A stretch of DNA of 8,725 bases from a bacterium (GTDB lineage Bacteria > Patescibacteriota > Patescibacteriia > S139-126 > S139-133), in the NCBI GenBank assembly GCA_030429785.1, contig JAUIEQ010000029.1:1-8725 (forward strand). The letters are read 5' to 3'. Each line of letters starts with the position of its first letter. Positions within the stretch are counted from its first letter, which is position 1. Of this stretch, positions 1 through 6,625 are shown one piece after another. A program made the translations under genes and the position numbers. The notes below the pieces were generated by a model that ran no database searches, was not told the origin of the DNA, and saw nothing but the letters and a program-made list of their open reading frames with translations.

Positions 1-301
1 CAGTCGCTTGATCAAGCATTGGTCGCTCTGACTCTTTGTCAGAAGCATCACCAATCAATCCTGTGAAACTACCGACAATAAAAACAATTTGATGACCAAG
101 CTCTTGAAAATCCCGCAACTTCAAAAGCGGTACAGACCGACCAAGATGCAAATCAGGACTAGTTGGGTCAATACCAAGTTTTATGCGTAATTGAACACCA
201 GATTGTAATTTTTTTTCAAGATCCTCTCGCCCAATCACCTCATCAACCCCACGGGTGAGCAGTGCTTGAATTTTTTGCGGATCAGTACTAATCTTTATCA
301 T
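1..301 (-). CDS. tyrS: Tyrosyl-tRNA synthetase, N-terminal 100 residues (gene runs off the left edge)
   Basis: Class I aminoacyl-tRNA synthetase that charges tRNA-Tyr with tyrosine in the cytoplasm. Only the first 100 codons are present; the rest lies left of position 1. The ATG at 301 fits the family start, a short lead (MIKISTDPQKIQ) before the catalytic Rossmann fold. The nucleotide-binding signature GIDPTSPDLHLGR is at residues 43-55, with HLGR as the HIGH-type motif. It is followed by a KLRDFQELGH helix (61-70) and FTGLIGDASDKESERPML (79-96), which is characteristic of TyrRS and unlike TrpRS. The KMSKS loop and the tRNA-binding C-terminal domain are outside the window. There is no clear Shine-Dalgarno site upstream. 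The gene is divergent from the PBP gene, with about 110 bp between the two starts. HxGR in place of HxGH is seen in many TyrRS of this subgroup, so I do not treat it as a defect. Confidence 0.93.
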   Translation of the reverse strand, partial: MIKISTDPQKIQALLTRGVDEVIGREDLEKKLQSGVQLRIKLGIDPTSPDLHLGRSVPLLKLRDFQELGHQIVFIVGSFTGLIGDASDKESERPMLDQAT

Positions 302-321
302 GCTTTTTCTATAATAAATCG

Positions 322-351
322 TTGTAAGGTCTAGCCTAATATTGCTATACT
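322..351 (+). promoter_or_regulatory. Probable sigma70-type promoter of the PBP gene
   Basis: The -35 is TTGTAA (322-327), the spacer is 18 bp, and the -10 is TATACT (346-351) with an extended-10 TG at 343-344 (TGCTATACT). Transcription would begin near 358, giving a leader of about 54 nt before the GTG at 412. On the opposite strand, TATTAT (316-311) could serve as the tyrS -10, but its -35 is poor and it lies very close to the tyrS start. Confidence 0.5.
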
Positions 352-411
352 ATACAAGATTAGTCAATTCAAAAACAGCACTATCATCGCTTACTCACTA
401 ACAAAAATCCT

Positions 412-2955
412 GTGAAAAATTCTCGAACAGTCCACTCACCCCAATCATGGAAAGGTGGTAACAACAAAAAATCAAGAACCAGCCAGGGTTCTACTAGTCG
501 CAAAAAGCTGCTTATCAAAATCACTATCTGGGTCATTGTTATTGGCGGCATTATTGGTACGCTTGGTGTATTTGGTTTGTTTGTATGGGCATCAAATGAT
601 TTACCAAGTCCTGACAAACTACAAGAGCGAGTACTGGCTGAGAGTACCAAAATTTTTGATAGAAGCGGCGAGCATTTATTATACGAAATCCACGGAGACA
701 CAAAACGAACGTTGGTTAAGCTTGAAGATATTCCCCAATACACCATTGATGCGTTTGTTTCAGTTGAAGATCAACAATTTTATAACCACCAAGGTTTTAA
801 TCTCTGGGGTATAGCACGTGCAGTTATTACCAATATTGTTACTGACAAAACAGTTGGTGGCTCTACACTCACTCAACAGTTTGTCAAAAATGCTATTTTG
901 ACCAGAGAAAAAACATATACACGAAAGATTAAAGAAGTTATTCTTGCATATCAAATTGAAAACACCTACAACAAAGAAGAAATTTTGCAGTTATATTTTA
1001 ATGAAATTCCTTTTGGTTCAACCGCATATGGCATTGAGTCAGCTGCTCAAACATACTTTGCCAAAAGCGCCAAAGATCTTAGTCTTGCTGAAAGCGCCGC
1101 GCTTGCTGGCATGGTACAAGCACCGACTCGATACTCACCATATGGAAACAATGTTGACCAATTAATTAACAGGCAACAGTTTGTTCTAGCACAAATGTTG
1201 TCGGAAAATTATATCACACAAGAACAGCACGATGAGGCTTTGACTGAAGAGCTTGTATTTGACCGACAATTAGAAAACATTCAAGCACCTCACTTTGTAC
1301 TCTACGTAAAAGAACTCTTAGTAGAGCGATATGGCGAACGAACAGTTGAGCAAGGCGGGCTCAATGTTATCACATCACTTGACTATGAAAAACAACAAGC
1401 CGCTGAAACCGCGGTTACTAATCAGGCTGAAAAAAACCTAGAAGACCATGAAGCAAGCAATGCTGCTCTTGTCTCAGTTGACCCAAAAACAGGCGAGGTA
1501 CTTGCTATGGTTGGCTCAAAAGATTTTTTTGATACAGATATTGATGGTCAAGTAAATGTTGCTCTCAGACCTAGACAGCCTGGATCCTCATTTAAACCAC
1601 TAGTATACCTAGCTGCATTCTCAAAAGGATTTATTCCAGAATCAATCATTTTTGACGTCAAAACAACCTTTAAAACAGATAGTGGAAAAGATTACGCACC
1701 AAACAATTACGACCTTAAAGACCTTGGGCCAATTACCCTTCGCACATCTTTGCAATTGTCCAGAAATATCTCAGCAGTCAAGCTCCTTTACTTAGTCGGA
1801 GTCTCAGATCTCTTGAACATGGCCGAATCGTTTGGATACACCACCCTTTCAGACAGAAGTAGGTTTGGTTTATCACTCGTACTCGGGGGTGGTGAGGTGT
1901 CGTTATTTGAACACGTGTACACATACGCAACATTTGCTCGCGAAGGCGAGCGAGCAGAACCTGTATCTATTCTCAAAGTCACTGACACTGAAGGTCGTGT
2001 TTGGGAAGAATGGACTGAGCCAACCATCACCCGCGTAATTGAAGCTGAACCAGTCCGCTTATTAAACAATGTTTTAACTGACGATGCAGCTCGCTCTTCT
2101 GTTTTTGGCAGTAACGGACTTCTCACTCTTCCAGGTCGCCCGGTTGCAGCCAAAACCGGCACAACAAATGACTATCGCGATGCTTGGACTGTTGGGTACA
2201 CCCCATCAATCGCAACAGGGGTCTGGGTGGGCAATAACGACAACTCTACCATGAAACGCGGCTCAGGAGGCTACACGGTCGCCGCACCAATTTGGAACGA
2301 ATACATGCGCGCTGTACTCGCAGACACACTTGTTGAAACATTCCGCGAGCCAACCATCCCCGAAATAGACAAACCTATGATCGGTGGTAGCATTGGTCAG
2401 GAACAAACACTAAGAATCGACACAATATCCCAACGACTAGCTACTGAACACACCCCACCCGATCTTATTGAAGAAAAAACTTTTAGAAAACTGCATTCTA
2501 TTTTGCATTTTGTAGATCGTAATGACCCACTTGGTCCTATCCCACAAAATCCTGAACAAGACCCACAATACAACAATTGGGAAGCTGGGATTATCACCTG
2601 GGCAGCAGCGAACGATATCGAAGTCAACGAACAGCCGCCAACTGAGTACGACAATATCCACCTACCCAACCAACAACCCAAACTCACATTCACCTCACCT
2701 CAACCAAATCAGCTGATTTCTGGATCAGTACCAATTTCCCTATCATGGGAAACCAGTTTTGACTTCAGACAGCTCGATATCTACGTAGATGACATATTAC
2801 TCTACACAACTACTTCCAAGCCGTCACAGCCCTTTGTATTGGGTCTAGCGCTTGATCCTGAGCAATTCCTAGCTGGCACACACTCTGTCAAAGCAGTGAT
2901 CTACGACGAGGCTCAAAACAGCAAACTAGACTTTGTGTTATTTTCAACAGAATAA
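412..2955 (+). CDS. Class A penicillin-binding protein, PBP1A family (GT51 glycosyltransferase plus transpeptidase), with C-terminal Ig-like domain
   Basis: Bifunctional peptidoglycan synthase (847 aa) that polymerises lipid II into glycan strands and crosslinks stem peptides at the outer face of the membrane. A basic cytoplasmic tail (1-32) precedes one signal-anchor helix (33-59). GT51 domain: EDQQFYNHQG with catalytic Glu119, GGSTLTQQFVKN (149-160), RKIKEVILAYQIE (171-183), EEILQLYFNEIPFG (189-202) and the AAQTYFAKSAKDLSLAE motif (211-227). Transpeptidase domain: SxxK as SSFK with nucleophile Ser392 and Lys395, SxN as SRN at 450-452, and KTGT at 581-584. All key residues are intact. A Pro-, Asp- and Asn-rich linker (about 700-755) leads to a roughly 90-residue beta-rich module (757-847) with an FTSPQPNQLISGSVPISLSW opening and an AGTHSVKAVIYDEAQN ending, typical of bacterial Ig-like folds. 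The GTG start is chosen because no ATG or TTG lies in frame upstream before the TAG at 361. The next methionine is far inside the catalytic domain. No Shine-Dalgarno site is visible. The family assignment is secure. The symbol is left blank because mrcA/ponA naming does not transfer reliably. Confidence 0.96.
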   Translation: MKNSRTVHSPQSWKGGNNKKSRTSQGSTSRKKLLIKITIWVIVIGGIIGTLGVFGLFVWASNDLPSPDKLQERVLAESTKIFDRSGEHLLYEIHGDTKRTLVKLEDIPQYTIDAFVSVEDQQFYNHQGFNLWGIARAVITNIVTDKTVGGSTLTQQFVKNAILTREKTYTRKIKEVILAYQIENTYNKEEILQLYFNEIPFGSTAYGIESAAQTYFAKSAKDLSLAESAALAGMVQAPTRYSPYGNNVDQLINRQQFVLAQMLSENYITQEQHDEALTEELVFDRQLENIQAPHFVLYVKELLVERYGERTVEQGGLNVITSLDYEKQQAAETAVTNQAEKNLEDHEASNAALVSVDPKTGEVLAMVGSKDFFDTDIDGQVNVALRPRQPGSSFKPLVYLAAFSKGFIPESIIFDVKTTFKTDSGKDYAPNNYDLKDLGPITLRTSLQLSRNISAVKLLYLVGVSDLLNMAESFGYTTLSDRSRFGLSLVLGGGEVSLFEHVYTYATFAREGERAEPVSILKVTDTEGRVWEEWTEPTITRVIEAEPVRLLNNVLTDDAARSSVFGSNGLLTLPGRPVAAKTGTTNDYRDAWTVGYTPSIATGVWVGNNDNSTMKRGSGGYTVAAPIWNEYMRAVLADTLVETFREPTIPEIDKPMIGGSIGQEQTLRIDTISQRLATEHTPPDLIEEKTFRKLHSILHFVDRNDPLGPIPQNPEQDPQYNNWEAGIITWAAANDIEVNEQPPTEYDNIHLPNQQPKLTFTSPQPNQLISGSVPISLSWETSFDFRQLDIYVDDILLYTTTSKPSQPFVLGLALDPEQFLAGTHSVKAVIYDEAQNSKLDFVLFSTE

Positions 2956-2978
2956 GCACACAACTTAACAACCGCTTT

Positions 2979-3010
2979 AAAAACCACTGCCTTGAAGCAG
3001 TGGTTTTTTT
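2979..3010. terminator. Bidirectional intrinsic terminator between convergent PBP and pgsA-like genes
   Basis: A perfect 10-bp stem (2981-2990 with 2997-3006) encloses a 6-nt loop, CTTGAA. An A-tract lies on the left (2979-2983) and seven T on the right (3004-3010). Reading rightward gives a GC-containing stem followed by a T-run just after the PBP stop. Reading leftward gives TTTTT after the stem, just after the pgsA-like stop at 3021. One element can therefore end both convergent transcripts. Confidence 0.9.
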
Positions 3011-3020
3011 ACACAGAATA

Positions 3021-3557
3021 TCACAGCAATAATTGACGTGCTCGTACATAGTATGAAATCAGCGACACTGCTACAGCAAACACAATCAACACCTGTCCCA
3101 CCACCTGCACCTGAGTAACCAATTGCAACAACACACCAGCAGTGATTATGTTTACCGCAACTTTCCCTGTAGTATTCGACATTGGCGTTTGTATATGCGG
3201 ACGTACTTTTTTCAACACAATCACACTTAACACAATCAATATATCACGCGTCACAACAAGAGCCACTATCCACATTGAAATCAAATCAGCATACAAAAGT
3301 CCAAATCCAACAATCGCCAACCCAACCTTATCTGCAAATGGGTCGAGCAAAACACCTAGTTGCGTAACCTGACCTAGTCGCCGAGCTAACAAGCCATCTA
3401 AATAATCAGACACCACACCTACAATTGCAAAAATTGTCACCAACAACACATCAAATGGAACAAGATAATACACAAATCCAATAGCGCAGGGAATTCGCAC
3501 CAAACTACAGATGTTTGAAACATACAAAAAATGCTTCCATGAAAATTCTTGAGCCAT
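3021..3557 (-). CDS. pgsA: CDP-alcohol phosphatidyltransferase, probably phosphatidylglycerophosphate synthase
   Basis: Integral membrane enzyme (178 aa) that transfers a phosphatidyl group from CDP-diacylglycerol to an alcohol. If it is PgsA the acceptor is glycerol-3-phosphate, and the product leads to phosphatidylglycerol. The complete family signature DxxDGxxAR-x8-GxxxDxxxD is present, with Asp51, Asp54, Gly55, Ala58, Arg59, Gly68, Asp72 and Asp76. These acidic residues bind the metal and the CDP group. About six hydrophobic helices span the chain. A TPMSNTTGK segment near residue 130 matches the SxxGK region of PgsA-type enzymes. The ATG at 3557 is preferred over the in-frame GTG at 3563, because the GAGGGG ribosome site at 3568-3563 lies 5 nt before the ATG and would overlap the GTG. 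The stop is TGA. The gene sits 82 bp downstream of dnaN with no terminator between, so it may be co-transcribed. A weak own promoter is possible (extended -10 TGTTATTTT, -10 at 3592-3587). Substrate specificity (PgsA or another family member) is not decided by sequence alone. Confidence 0.85.
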   Translation of the reverse strand: MAQEFSWKHFLYVSNICSLVRIPCAIGFVYYLVPFDVLLVTIFAIVGVVSDYLDGLLARRLGQVTQLGVLLDPFADKVGLAIVGFGLLYADLISMWIVALVVTRDILIVLSVIVLKKVRPHIQTPMSNTTGKVAVNIITAGVLLQLVTQVQVVGQVLIVFAVAVSLISYYVRARQLLL

Positions 3558-3562
3558 ACACA

Positions 3563-3568
3563 CCCCTC
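3563..3568 (-). promoter_or_regulatory. Shine-Dalgarno site that decides the pgsA-like start
   Basis: GAGGGG on the minus strand, 5 nt (TGTGT) before the ATG at 3557. It rules against the GTG at 3563, which would lie at the edge of this site. Confidence 0.7.
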
Positions 3569-3639
3569 ATTGCATTGTTAAACTACAAAATAACACTTAT
3601 CAAAAGATTTGAAATTTCACACAATCAACCAAACAGTTA

Positions 3640-4734
3640 TTACTGCTTGATCGGCATAATAACATACTGATAATCATCTGATTGTTTAGGACGAACAATG
3701 CCAGGCAAACTACTGTCACTCACCCCTATAATAACCTCGCTATCCTGTATTACCGACAATACATCGAGTACATAGTGGTAGTTAAAAACAATCTGACTTT
3801 CATCTCCAGCCACTTCGATTTGCACATCAACAGCACTTTCACCAACCTGATCATTCAGCGCTTCAATACGAAGTGTGTTGTCACCAAAGATAAACTTGAT
3901 ATCATCAATACCCTGTCGACAAAAAATACTTGTTGCACGAACTGCTTGGCTAAGCGCACTGACTGCAACAATCGCGGTTGTTGTATTGTTTTCTGGAATG
4001 ATTTGTTGGTAGTCCGGAAATTGCCCCTCAGAAATACGAGAAATTAAAAATGTTTGCTTATTTGAAAATTTAATCTGATTATCATTAACCTCAACAAGAA
4101 CATTAGCATCCTCTGACTGATCAAACACACGTTGCACTTCAATTAAAGTATTTTGCGGGATTAATATATCAAAAACAGCACTTGATTGAATACTTATCTT
4201 TTTCTCAGCCAAACGATAACTGTCAGTCGCAGCCAGTGTTACTGCATTATCTCGAACTTGCGCCAATACATTACTAAGTTCAGGACGAGCAGTGTCCCGA
4301 CTGGCTGCAAAGACTGTTTGTTTAAGCGCCTGTCGAAGAACTGGGATAGTTAACTCAAATGATTGTACTGCTTCAATATTTGGTAGTAATGGAAATTCTG
4401 CAGCATCGATTCCCTTGATTGTTGTTTTTGATCCAGTGGCTGCAATAGTCAACTTCATATCCTGCGCAGTTAAGGTAACTGTTTCAGCAGAGATATTGCT
4501 AACATAATCATTTAAGAGTTTGGCTGGTATTGTAATACTTCCAGAAGCACTAACCTTCCCTCGTACCTGTGTTTGAATACCTACTTCCAAATTCGTAGTA
4601 GCAAGTGTCAACATACCTTCATCACATACCAGTAACACATTATTTAAAATAGGTAGATTTTGATTTTTCCCTACTATATGACTAACAAGTGTTAAGCCTT
4701 TTTTTAAATTTTCTGTTTTACATGAAATATTCAT
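3640..4734 (-). CDS. dnaN: DNA polymerase III subunit beta (sliding clamp)
   Basis: The ring-shaped processivity clamp of the replicative polymerase. The homodimer encircles DNA and binds polymerase, clamp loader and other partners through a hydrophobic pocket. The 364-residue length is normal for three tandem clamp domains (about 1-122, 123-243, 244-364). Typical features are the N-terminal MNISCKTENLKKGLTLVSHI, then NLPILNNVLL (26-35) and TTNLEVGI (46-53). ITIPAKLLNDYV follows, with the domain 2 segment RPELSNVLA and the domain 3 motif ISEGQFPDYQQIIP. The C-terminus YQYVIMPIKQ matches the conserved MPM/MPI ending that forms part of the partner pocket. The ATG at 4734 gives the standard family start; no Shine-Dalgarno site precedes it. 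It lies downstream of dnaA in the same orientation, separated by the 316-bp origin spacer. A perfect TATAAT at 4758-4753 could drive it separately from dnaA. Confidence 0.96.
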   Translation of the reverse strand: MNISCKTENLKKGLTLVSHIVGKNQNLPILNNVLLVCDEGMLTLATTNLEVGIQTQVRGKVSASGSITIPAKLLNDYVSNISAETVTLTAQDMKLTIAATGSKTTIKGIDAAEFPLLPNIEAVQSFELTIPVLRQALKQTVFAASRDTARPELSNVLAQVRDNAVTLAATDSYRLAEKKISIQSSAVFDILIPQNTLIEVQRVFDQSEDANVLVEVNDNQIKFSNKQTFLISRISEGQFPDYQQIIPENNTTTAIVAVSALSQAVRATSIFCRQGIDDIKFIFGDNTLRIEALNDQVGESAVDVQIEVAGDESQIVFNYHYVLDVLSVIQDSEVIIGVSDSSLPGIVRPKQSDDYQYVIMPIKQ

Positions 4735-4752
4735 GCGTATAAGTAATAAATA

Positions 4753-4782
4753 ATTATAAGTAATAAGTAGTAGTAATAGTAA
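4753..4782 (-). promoter_or_regulatory. Possible dnaN promoter inside the AT-rich origin tract
   Basis: On the minus strand a perfect -10 TATAAT (4758-4753) lies 18 bp after TTACTA (4782-4777), a weak 3-of-6 match to the -35. The start would fall near 4746, giving a leader of about 12 nt before the dnaN ATG. The site overlaps the proposed DnaA-trio tract. AT-rich origin DNA makes TATAAT likely by chance, so this is tentative. Confidence 0.35.
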
Positions 4783-4803
4783 GGGCTGTGAATATGTGTA
4801 TAA
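4761..4803 (+). other. Putative basal unwinding system: DnaA-trio tract, GC-rich bridge and two DnaA boxes
   Basis: Read 5' to 3' on the plus strand, five consecutive trinucleotides TAG TAG TAA TAG TAA (4768-4782) are followed by GGGC (4783-4786). The abutting boxes TGTGAATAT (4787-4795, one mismatch) and TGTGTATAA (4795-4803, exact) come next. More TAA units continue outward with one base of offset at 4761-4766. In the DnaA-trio model (worked out in Bacillus subtilis), DnaA bound at the boxes extends over a short GC-rich step onto 3'-GAT-5' type triplets of one strand and opens the duplex. The order, strand and spacing here fit that model, with the tract pointing toward dnaN as in Bacillus. 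Confidence 0.65.
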
Positions 4804-4893
4804 TCAACCTCAAATATCTTACCTTAGCTTCAAACAGATGGTCTATTTGTACTCGGTTTTTGTGATAAAGTATCTTGATAGCGTCTGTATTGC

Positions 4894-4940
4894 ATGAGGA
4901 TAAGTTTTAGTATGCCTAGTTGAACTATTTTTATCCTCAT
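4894..4940. repeat. 10-bp inverted repeat in the origin spacer
   Basis: ATGAGGATAA (4894-4903) is exactly complementary to TTATCCTCAT (4931-4940), with 27 bp between. Each arm contains TTATCCTCA, one mismatch from the DnaA-box consensus, so the arms may be a pair of weaker, oppositely oriented DnaA sites. Confidence 0.6.
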
Positions 4941-5008
4941 ATGAACCAGCAGTTTTGGACACCTTTATCAAAGTTATGAACGGTTTGTGGTGTGTTGTAT
5001 CGTTATTC

Positions 5009-5035
5009 TGTGTATAAAATATTAGGTTATACACA
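5009..5035. promoter_or_regulatory. Inverted pair of exact DnaA boxes
   Basis: TGTGTATAA (5009-5017) and TTATACACA (5027-5035) are perfect matches to the DnaA-box consensus in opposite orientation, separated by 9 bp of AT-rich DNA. They lie 16 bp beyond the dnaA stop codon. Confidence 0.8.
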
Positions 5036-5050
5036 ACTTATGCAATGTTG

Positions 5051-6445
5051 TTAGCTTTGTGTATATAATTGCTGTTTGATAAGTTCGATATCTTGGTTTA
5101 GTTTTTCGTTCTCCTGAATATGTTTGCTGATTTTGGTGCAAGCATGCATAGCTGTTGTGTGGTCGCGACCACCAAGCTCTTGGCCAATATTTGGGTATGA
5201 GCTGTTGAGTTCTTGGCGCATGAGGTACATAACAATTTGTCTTGGGGTAACAAGCTCTTTTTTGCGGCTATTGCCGATAATGTCAGTTACTCGGATATCA
5301 AAGTATTCAGTGACAGTTTGAATAATTTGTTTTGGGGTAATGCGTCCTGTTCGACTGCTTGATGCTAGGCTTGTGATGATGCTTTTGACAGATTCAAGGG
5401 TTGGTTCTTGGTTGTTGAGTTGATGAAACGCTACGATTTTATTAAGCACTCCTTCAAGTTCTCGAACGTTGTTTTGTACTGAGGTTGCAACAAAACGAAT
5501 GATTTCCTCAGAGAGGGTGTAACCGCGTTCTTGGCATTTTGTTTGTAAAATAGCGATTCTAGTCTCAAGATCAGGTGCGCCAACATCTGCAATCATCCCC
5601 CATTCAAATCGAGATACAAGGCGTTGTTCTAGGGCTGGGATTGCTTTTGGTGGCTTGTCTGATGTGATGATAATTTGCTTATTGTTTTGGTGAAGTGTAT
5701 TAAATGTATGAAAAAATTCTTCTTGAGTTTGTTCTTTGGCTGCTAAAAATTGAATATCATCAACCATAAGTACGTCTACGCTGCGATATTTTTCTTTAAA
5801 ACGTTTACCATCACCTTGTTTTACTGCATTAATAAATTCATTAGTGAATTTTTCACTGGTGACATACATAATTTTTTTGTCAGGGAAGTTTTTGAGTAAC
5901 TCAACGCCAACTGCTTGCATCAAGTGGGTTTTTCCCAGCCCAACACCACCGTATATAAAGAGTGGATTGTATATTTCACCAGGTTTTTTGGCTATAGCAA
6001 TTGCAGCTGCGTGAGCAAGTTCGTTACCCTTACCTACAACAAAGTGTTCAAAAGAATACCTAGGATTGAGTCCTCCTGATGAGTCAGGAGTGGTGTTTTG
6101 AGATGGTTTTCTGTCACTGGTAGCAACTGGTGTGCTGGAAATAGCGTCAACACTTGGAGCTTGAGCGGGTGCTTGCGGAATGGCTTGAGCTGGAGGAGGG
6201 GTTGTTTGTACCTTGTATTCGACTGTTTTTACTGTCGCCCCTGCATTTCTTAGGGATGTAATAATGTCTTTGTTGTACTTTTTTTCAAGCCATGTCTTGG
6301 TAAATGCATTCGGCACACCTATAAGGATCTGGTCGTTAGTTTGTTCAATAATAAATGTATTTTTGAACCAGGTAGTAAAGTTTGCCTTGGAGATAGCGAG
6401 TTCTAGTTCCCCAAGCGCTGCCAGCCATAGTTGTTGCAGATCCAT
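5051..6445 (-). CDS. dnaA: Chromosomal replication initiator protein DnaA
   Basis: AAA+ ATPase that binds DnaA boxes, opens the origin and recruits the helicase. From the ATG at 6445 it is 464 aa, normal for the family. Domain I (1-80) starts with LWLAALGELELAISKANFTTWF. Domain II (about 81-125) is a Pro/Ala/Ser-rich linker. Domain III has Walker A GGVGLGKT (166-173), Walker B LMVDD (226-230), sensor 1 IIITSD (258-263), box VII LVSRF with Arg279 as the expected arginine finger, and sensor 2 NVRELEG (326-332) with Arg328. Domain IV carries the DnaA signature ELGGRDHTTAMHACTKI (about 423-439) that reads the box. An in-frame ATG at 6523 would add 26 residues with no family counterpart. It would also lie upstream of the likely promoter, so 6445 is chosen, although no Shine-Dalgarno site is visible for either. 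dnaA points toward the origin spacer, and so head-on to the rightward fork if initiation occurs there. Confidence 0.96.
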   Translation of the reverse strand: MDLQQLWLAALGELELAISKANFTTWFKNTFIIEQTNDQILIGVPNAFTKTWLEKKYNKDIITSLRNAGATVKTVEYKVQTTPPPAQAIPQAPAQAPSVDAISSTPVATSDRKPSQNTTPDSSGGLNPRYSFEHFVVGKGNELAHAAAIAIAKKPGEIYNPLFIYGGVGLGKTHLMQAVGVELLKNFPDKKIMYVTSEKFTNEFINAVKQGDGKRFKEKYRSVDVLMVDDIQFLAAKEQTQEEFFHTFNTLHQNNKQIIITSDKPPKAIPALEQRLVSRFEWGMIADVGAPDLETRIAILQTKCQERGYTLSEEIIRFVATSVQNNVRELEGVLNKIVAFHQLNNQEPTLESVKSIITSLASSSRTGRITPKQIIQTVTEYFDIRVTDIIGNSRKKELVTPRQIVMYLMRQELNSSYPNIGQELGGRDHTTAMHACTKISKHIQENEKLNQDIELIKQQLYTQS

Positions 6446-6473
6446 AGAGTTTTGCTTTAATTTTGGTATGAAT

Positions 6474-6501
6474 AGTATATCACTTTGTAAGTTATACACA
6501 A
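6474..6501 (-). promoter_or_regulatory. Probable dnaA promoter overlapped by an exact DnaA box
   Basis: On the minus strand, -35 TTGTGT (6501-6496), a 16-bp spacer and -10 TATACT (6479-6474) with an extended-10 TG (TGATATACT). The start would be near 6467, about 22 nt before the ATG at 6445. The exact box TTATACACA at 6492-6500 (plus orientation) covers the -35, so bound DnaA could block RNA polymerase. A second, one-mismatch box lies upstream at 6534-6542 (TGTGAAAAA on plus). Confidence 0.6.
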
Positions 6502-6565
6502 TTTTACTATGAGTTAATAACATGTGTAAAGTATGTGAAAAAGTTTGTGTTGGTTTGTTTTGTTG

Positions 6566-6594
6566 TTGACTCTTTGTGTGAAGTTATCTATGGT
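6566..6594 (+). promoter_or_regulatory. Promoter of the first 3-helix membrane protein gene
   Basis: -35 TTGACT (6566-6571), 17-bp spacer, -10 TATGGT (6589-6594). The start would be near 6601, leaving a leader of about 73 nt. The -10 hexamer is identical to that of the second membrane gene. Confidence 0.55.
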
Positions 6595-6625
6595 ACAAGT
6601 GCTGTTTGTGTTCTTTAAGTAAGTC

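Larger units (their letters stand above)
4735..5050. other. oriC: Putative chromosomal origin oriC (dnaA-dnaN spacer)
   Basis: This gene-free, AT-rich spacer between dnaN and dnaA carries several DnaA boxes (consensus TTATNCACA). Exact copies are at 4795-4803 (minus), 5009-5017 (minus) and 5027-5035 (plus). One-mismatch copies are at 4787-4795 (minus, TGTGAATAT on plus), 4895-4903 (minus), 4931-4939 (plus) and, in the end of dnaA, 5058-5066 (minus). The AT-rich TAA/TAG tract lies at the dnaN side (4741-4782). Plus-strand composition changes from C-rich on the left to G-rich on the right across this spacer, as expected where leading and lagging strands swap. Bacterial origins are commonly found beside dnaA, so position, boxes and skew all agree. 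Confidence 0.82.

Noticed and set aside
138..149. HLGR in place of HIGH/HLGH in TyrRS as a possible inactivating change
   Set aside because: HxGR is a known variant in this TyrRS subgroup and the surrounding catalytic residues are normal.
384..746. 120-codon minus-strand frame over the start of the PBP gene
   Set aside because: It overlaps the PBP promoter leader and N-terminus and has no family features. A low stop density explains it.
1788..2162. 124-codon minus-strand frame within the PBP gene
   Set aside because: It is antisense to the conserved transpeptidase coding region, with no ribosome site or recognisable product. It is a shadow of the real gene.
4843..5034. 63-codon minus-strand reading frame inside the dnaA-dnaN spacer
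   Set aside because: No ribosome site and no family-like composition. It overlaps the DnaA boxes and inverted repeat, so the DNA is better explained as origin.
6446..6523. 26-residue N-terminal extension of DnaA from the ATG at 6523
   Set aside because: DnaA domain I begins at the ATG at 6445. The extension covers the promoter and a DnaA box and would start upstream of the likely transcription start.
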